A DNA stretch of 6,405 bases from Acidobacteria bacterium AH-259-L09 (GTDB taxonomy: Bacteria; Acidobacteriota; UBA6911; RPQK01): the NCBI GenBank assembly GCA_027717875.1, contig JALLOL010000149.1, forward strand, positions 1 through 6,405, in the 5' to 3' direction. The notes under the pieces were generated by a model. The model was not told the origin of the DNA. It did no database searches and saw only the letters and a list, made by a program, of their open reading frames with translations. Below are positions 4,917-6,405 of the stretch, one piece after another. The first letter of the stretch is position 1. The number at the start of each line of letters is the position of its first letter. The translations under genes and the position numbers were made by a program.

Positions 4917-5062
4917 GAGTGAAGGGGCATGGTCTTCACTCGGGTCCAGACCAGGACATCGTCCCAGAACAGAGAGTCGGTGGAGGCTCGGATTTCTGCG
5001 ACGATGTCCCCGGTTTCAAGATGGATGGGTCCATCCTGGCGGACATACGGCAAGTGAAAATC
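4892..5062 (-). pseudogene. Orphan coding-like segment without start
   Basis: A - strand frame of 56 codons, ending at TGA 4892-4894, has codon use like a real gene (mostly G or C at third positions). It reads DFHLPYVRQDG, HLETGDIVAEIRASTDS and LFWDDVLVWTRVK. It has no ATG or GTG with a ribosome binding site; TTG at 5051-5053 is the only candidate. It begins at the stop of the propeller gene and its last third overlaps the ceramidase-like frame in another register, so a junction between two unrelated pieces probably lies at about 4916-4940. I do not recognise the family. It is most likely a remnant of a third gene. Confidence 0.4.
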
Positions 5063-6405
5063 ACTCCGTCGGCACCAGGCGTTTGAGTTCTTCGAACCAG
5101 TTGAGGATGACGTTGACTTGTCTGGCTGGCCGTTCCTGTTCGCTTGACGTGACCATCACGAACCGCTGGCCATCGGGCGTGATGTCATAATCCGATGTTT
5201 CTTCGTTCGGCCTGTAATTGTAAGAACCCTCGAATAGAAGCCTCGGCGCTCCTGCCTTAAAGGTGGGCGCTGTCTGAATGGACACCACCATCATTTTGTC
5301 CGCGTTGCGATAGAAAAGTTCCTTGCCGCTACGCGCCCAGATCGGCTGAGTGCCCCCATCGATGGAGATCGGCACAATCCCGCCCTCGCCTGGATAGGCT
5401 TTGACGTAAATCTCGTCTCGCCCCGAGCGATTGGAAGTAAAGGCAATCCAGCGGCCATCGGGCGAGAACATGGCGTGGCGCTCATGAAACCGAGTACGAA
5501 GGAACGGCTGGGGTTTCCGCTCACCTTCCAGCGGCAACAACCAAATGTTCCGATCAATCAGCTTAGCTCCCAAAGCACTCTCCTGAAATGCCAAGACCTT
5601 GCCGTCCGGCGACCAGGAGGTGGCTTCCGCTTGAGTTTCGCCAGTTGGCAGCTGTTCGGCCTCACCACTGCCGTCCGCCGGCATCCAGAAGATGTTCCAC
5701 TCCCCAGTCCTATTAGACGCGAAGGTGAGTCGCTCGCCGTCTGGTGTCCACACGGGTCGACTATTTATTCTCCCCTCAAAGGTAACCGGCGTAAATCTTT
5801 TGCCGGCCATTTCATAGATCCATATGTCGCTCTCTGGAGTCTCCAATTGAACGGCCAGACGCTTGCCGTCGGGCGAGAAGCGCGGTTGTTCAAGCCCACT
5901 CCCGGTTTCCAGCAGTGGCTCACTCCGTCCCTCGCGGTCTACCCAGACCAGGTTGTCGGACCTTTGCGTGGCCCGAGCCGGCAAATAAAGGAGCATTCCA
6001 TCACTGGCAAAATCGAAGTAGGCCTGTCCGTTAAGGTAGGTTTGAACGCCCTCGAGAACCGGAGCGGACTCACCCGTCACTTCCAGCCTGGAGAGATCAA
6101 ATGGTGCCGCCATGAGGGTCTCGGCGCGCACGTACAGCAGGTGCCCTGTGGGAGAATATCGAGAGTAGCTTCCGCCTTCCAATACCGTCTTCCACTCGCC
6201 CGTCTCCAGGGAAAGCACGCCGATCCGAGATTTGACACTGTCACTCATCCAGATCGTAAAAAGCACGGCCTGACCGCCCGGCACAATCTCCGGCCAACGA
6301 TGGGCTATTTCGCCTTTCTCTCTATCCACTGAAGTGATGCTTTGAGGCGTGCCCCCGGTTGCAGAGACTCGCGAAAGTCCTTGGTTTAGATATGCAAAAA
6401 TAATA
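5061..6405 (-). CDS. TolB/PD40 beta-propeller protein, 5'-truncated by window; probable Ser/Thr kinase sensor end
   Basis: The frame is open from the window edge to TGA at 5061-5063, giving 447 visible residues. No convincing start is seen: a GTG at 6327-6329 falls inside the conserved ITSVDREKGEI segment, so the gene begins outside. Repeated PD40/WD40-like blades carry the motifs FSPDGKRLAV, WTPDGERLTF, WSPDGKVLAF, FSPDGRWIAF and DITPDGQRFVM, together with SNRTGEWNIFWM and SNRSGRDEIYVK. The end, VILNWFEELKRLVPTE, is typical of the C-terminus of this group. In Acidobacteriota such propellers are usually joined to an N-terminal PknB-type kinase and a membrane segment, and probably act as an extracytoplasmic sensor or scaffold. 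The kinase part would lie beyond 6405. The frame is intact. A decayed fragment of a relative sits at 3381-3538. Confidence 0.85.
   Translation of the reverse strand, partial: IIFAYLNQGLSRVSATGGTPQSITSVDREKGEIAHRWPEIVPGGQAVLFTIWMSDSVKSRIGVLSLETGEWKTVLEGGSYSRYSPTGHLLYVRAETLMAAPFDLSRLEVTGESAPVLEGVQTYLNGQAYFDFASDGMLLYLPARATQRSDNLVWVDREGRSEPLLETGSGLEQPRFSPDGKRLAVQLETPESDIWIYEMAGKRFTPVTFEGRINSRPVWTPDGERLTFASNRTGEWNIFWMPADGSGEAEQLPTGETQAEATSWSPDGKVLAFQESALGAKLIDRNIWLLPLEGERKPQPFLRTRFHERHAMFSPDGRWIAFTSNRSGRDEIYVKAYPGEGGIVPISIDGGTQPIWARSGKELFYRNADKMMVVSIQTAPTFKAGAPRLLFEGSYNYRPNEETSDYDITPDGQRFVMVTSSEQERPARQVNVILNWFEELKRLVPTE

Noticed and set aside
5475..6332. 285-codon + strand frame opposite the propeller gene
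   Set aside because: It lies entirely opposite a well-conserved PD40 protein; long antisense frames are expected from the codon bias of such genes.

Overview
The window looks like an accessory, gene-poor stretch of a moderately GC-rich bacterial chromosome. It is most likely from Acidobacteriota or a similar soil lineage. This rests on family content: a TolB/PD40 beta-propeller of the kind fused to eukaryotic-like Ser/Thr kinases, a neutral-ceramidase-like C-terminus, and an XRE regulator with a long helical tail. It is inference, since no rRNA or marker gene is present.

Layout. (1) Positions 1-2268, + strand: most of an insertion sequence. A 156-aa double helix-turn-helix protein (35-505) and a DDE-type transposase (571-2268) lie in overlapping frames. 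An in-frame A AAA AAC heptamer (475-481) would join them by -1 frameshifting into one protein of about 744 aa. (2) Positions 2356-3287, - strand: an XRE regulator (2552-3241) with its own promoter, a palindromic operator inside that promoter, and a small overlapping reading frame after it. (3) Positions 3381-3538, - strand: a frameshifted scrap of a TolB-like propeller gene, lying between two divergent promoters. (4) Positions 3547-4223, + strand: a complete vapBC-type toxin-antitoxin operon with an AbrB-fold antitoxin and a PIN-domain RNase toxin whose catalytic acidic residues are all visible. (5) Positions 4224-4496: a non-coding stretch with a row of hairpins, including a perfect 14-bp inverted repeat. 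(6) Positions 4497-5060, - strand: the C-terminal end of a ceramidase-like gene and an orphan coding-like segment, both without starts. (7) Positions 5061-6405, - strand: the 3' part of an apparently intact TolB/PD40 propeller gene that runs off the window, probably the sensor end of a membrane Ser/Thr kinase.

No single pathway joins these genes. The picture is a turnover zone: an IS, a toxin-antitoxin module, an autoregulated XRE unit and at least two gene remnants, bordered by one host gene. The items best supported for follow-up are the frameshift-fused transposase of a family I cannot name with certainty, the XRE operator and its overlapping small reading frame, and the propeller scrap homologous to the gene 1.5 kb away.
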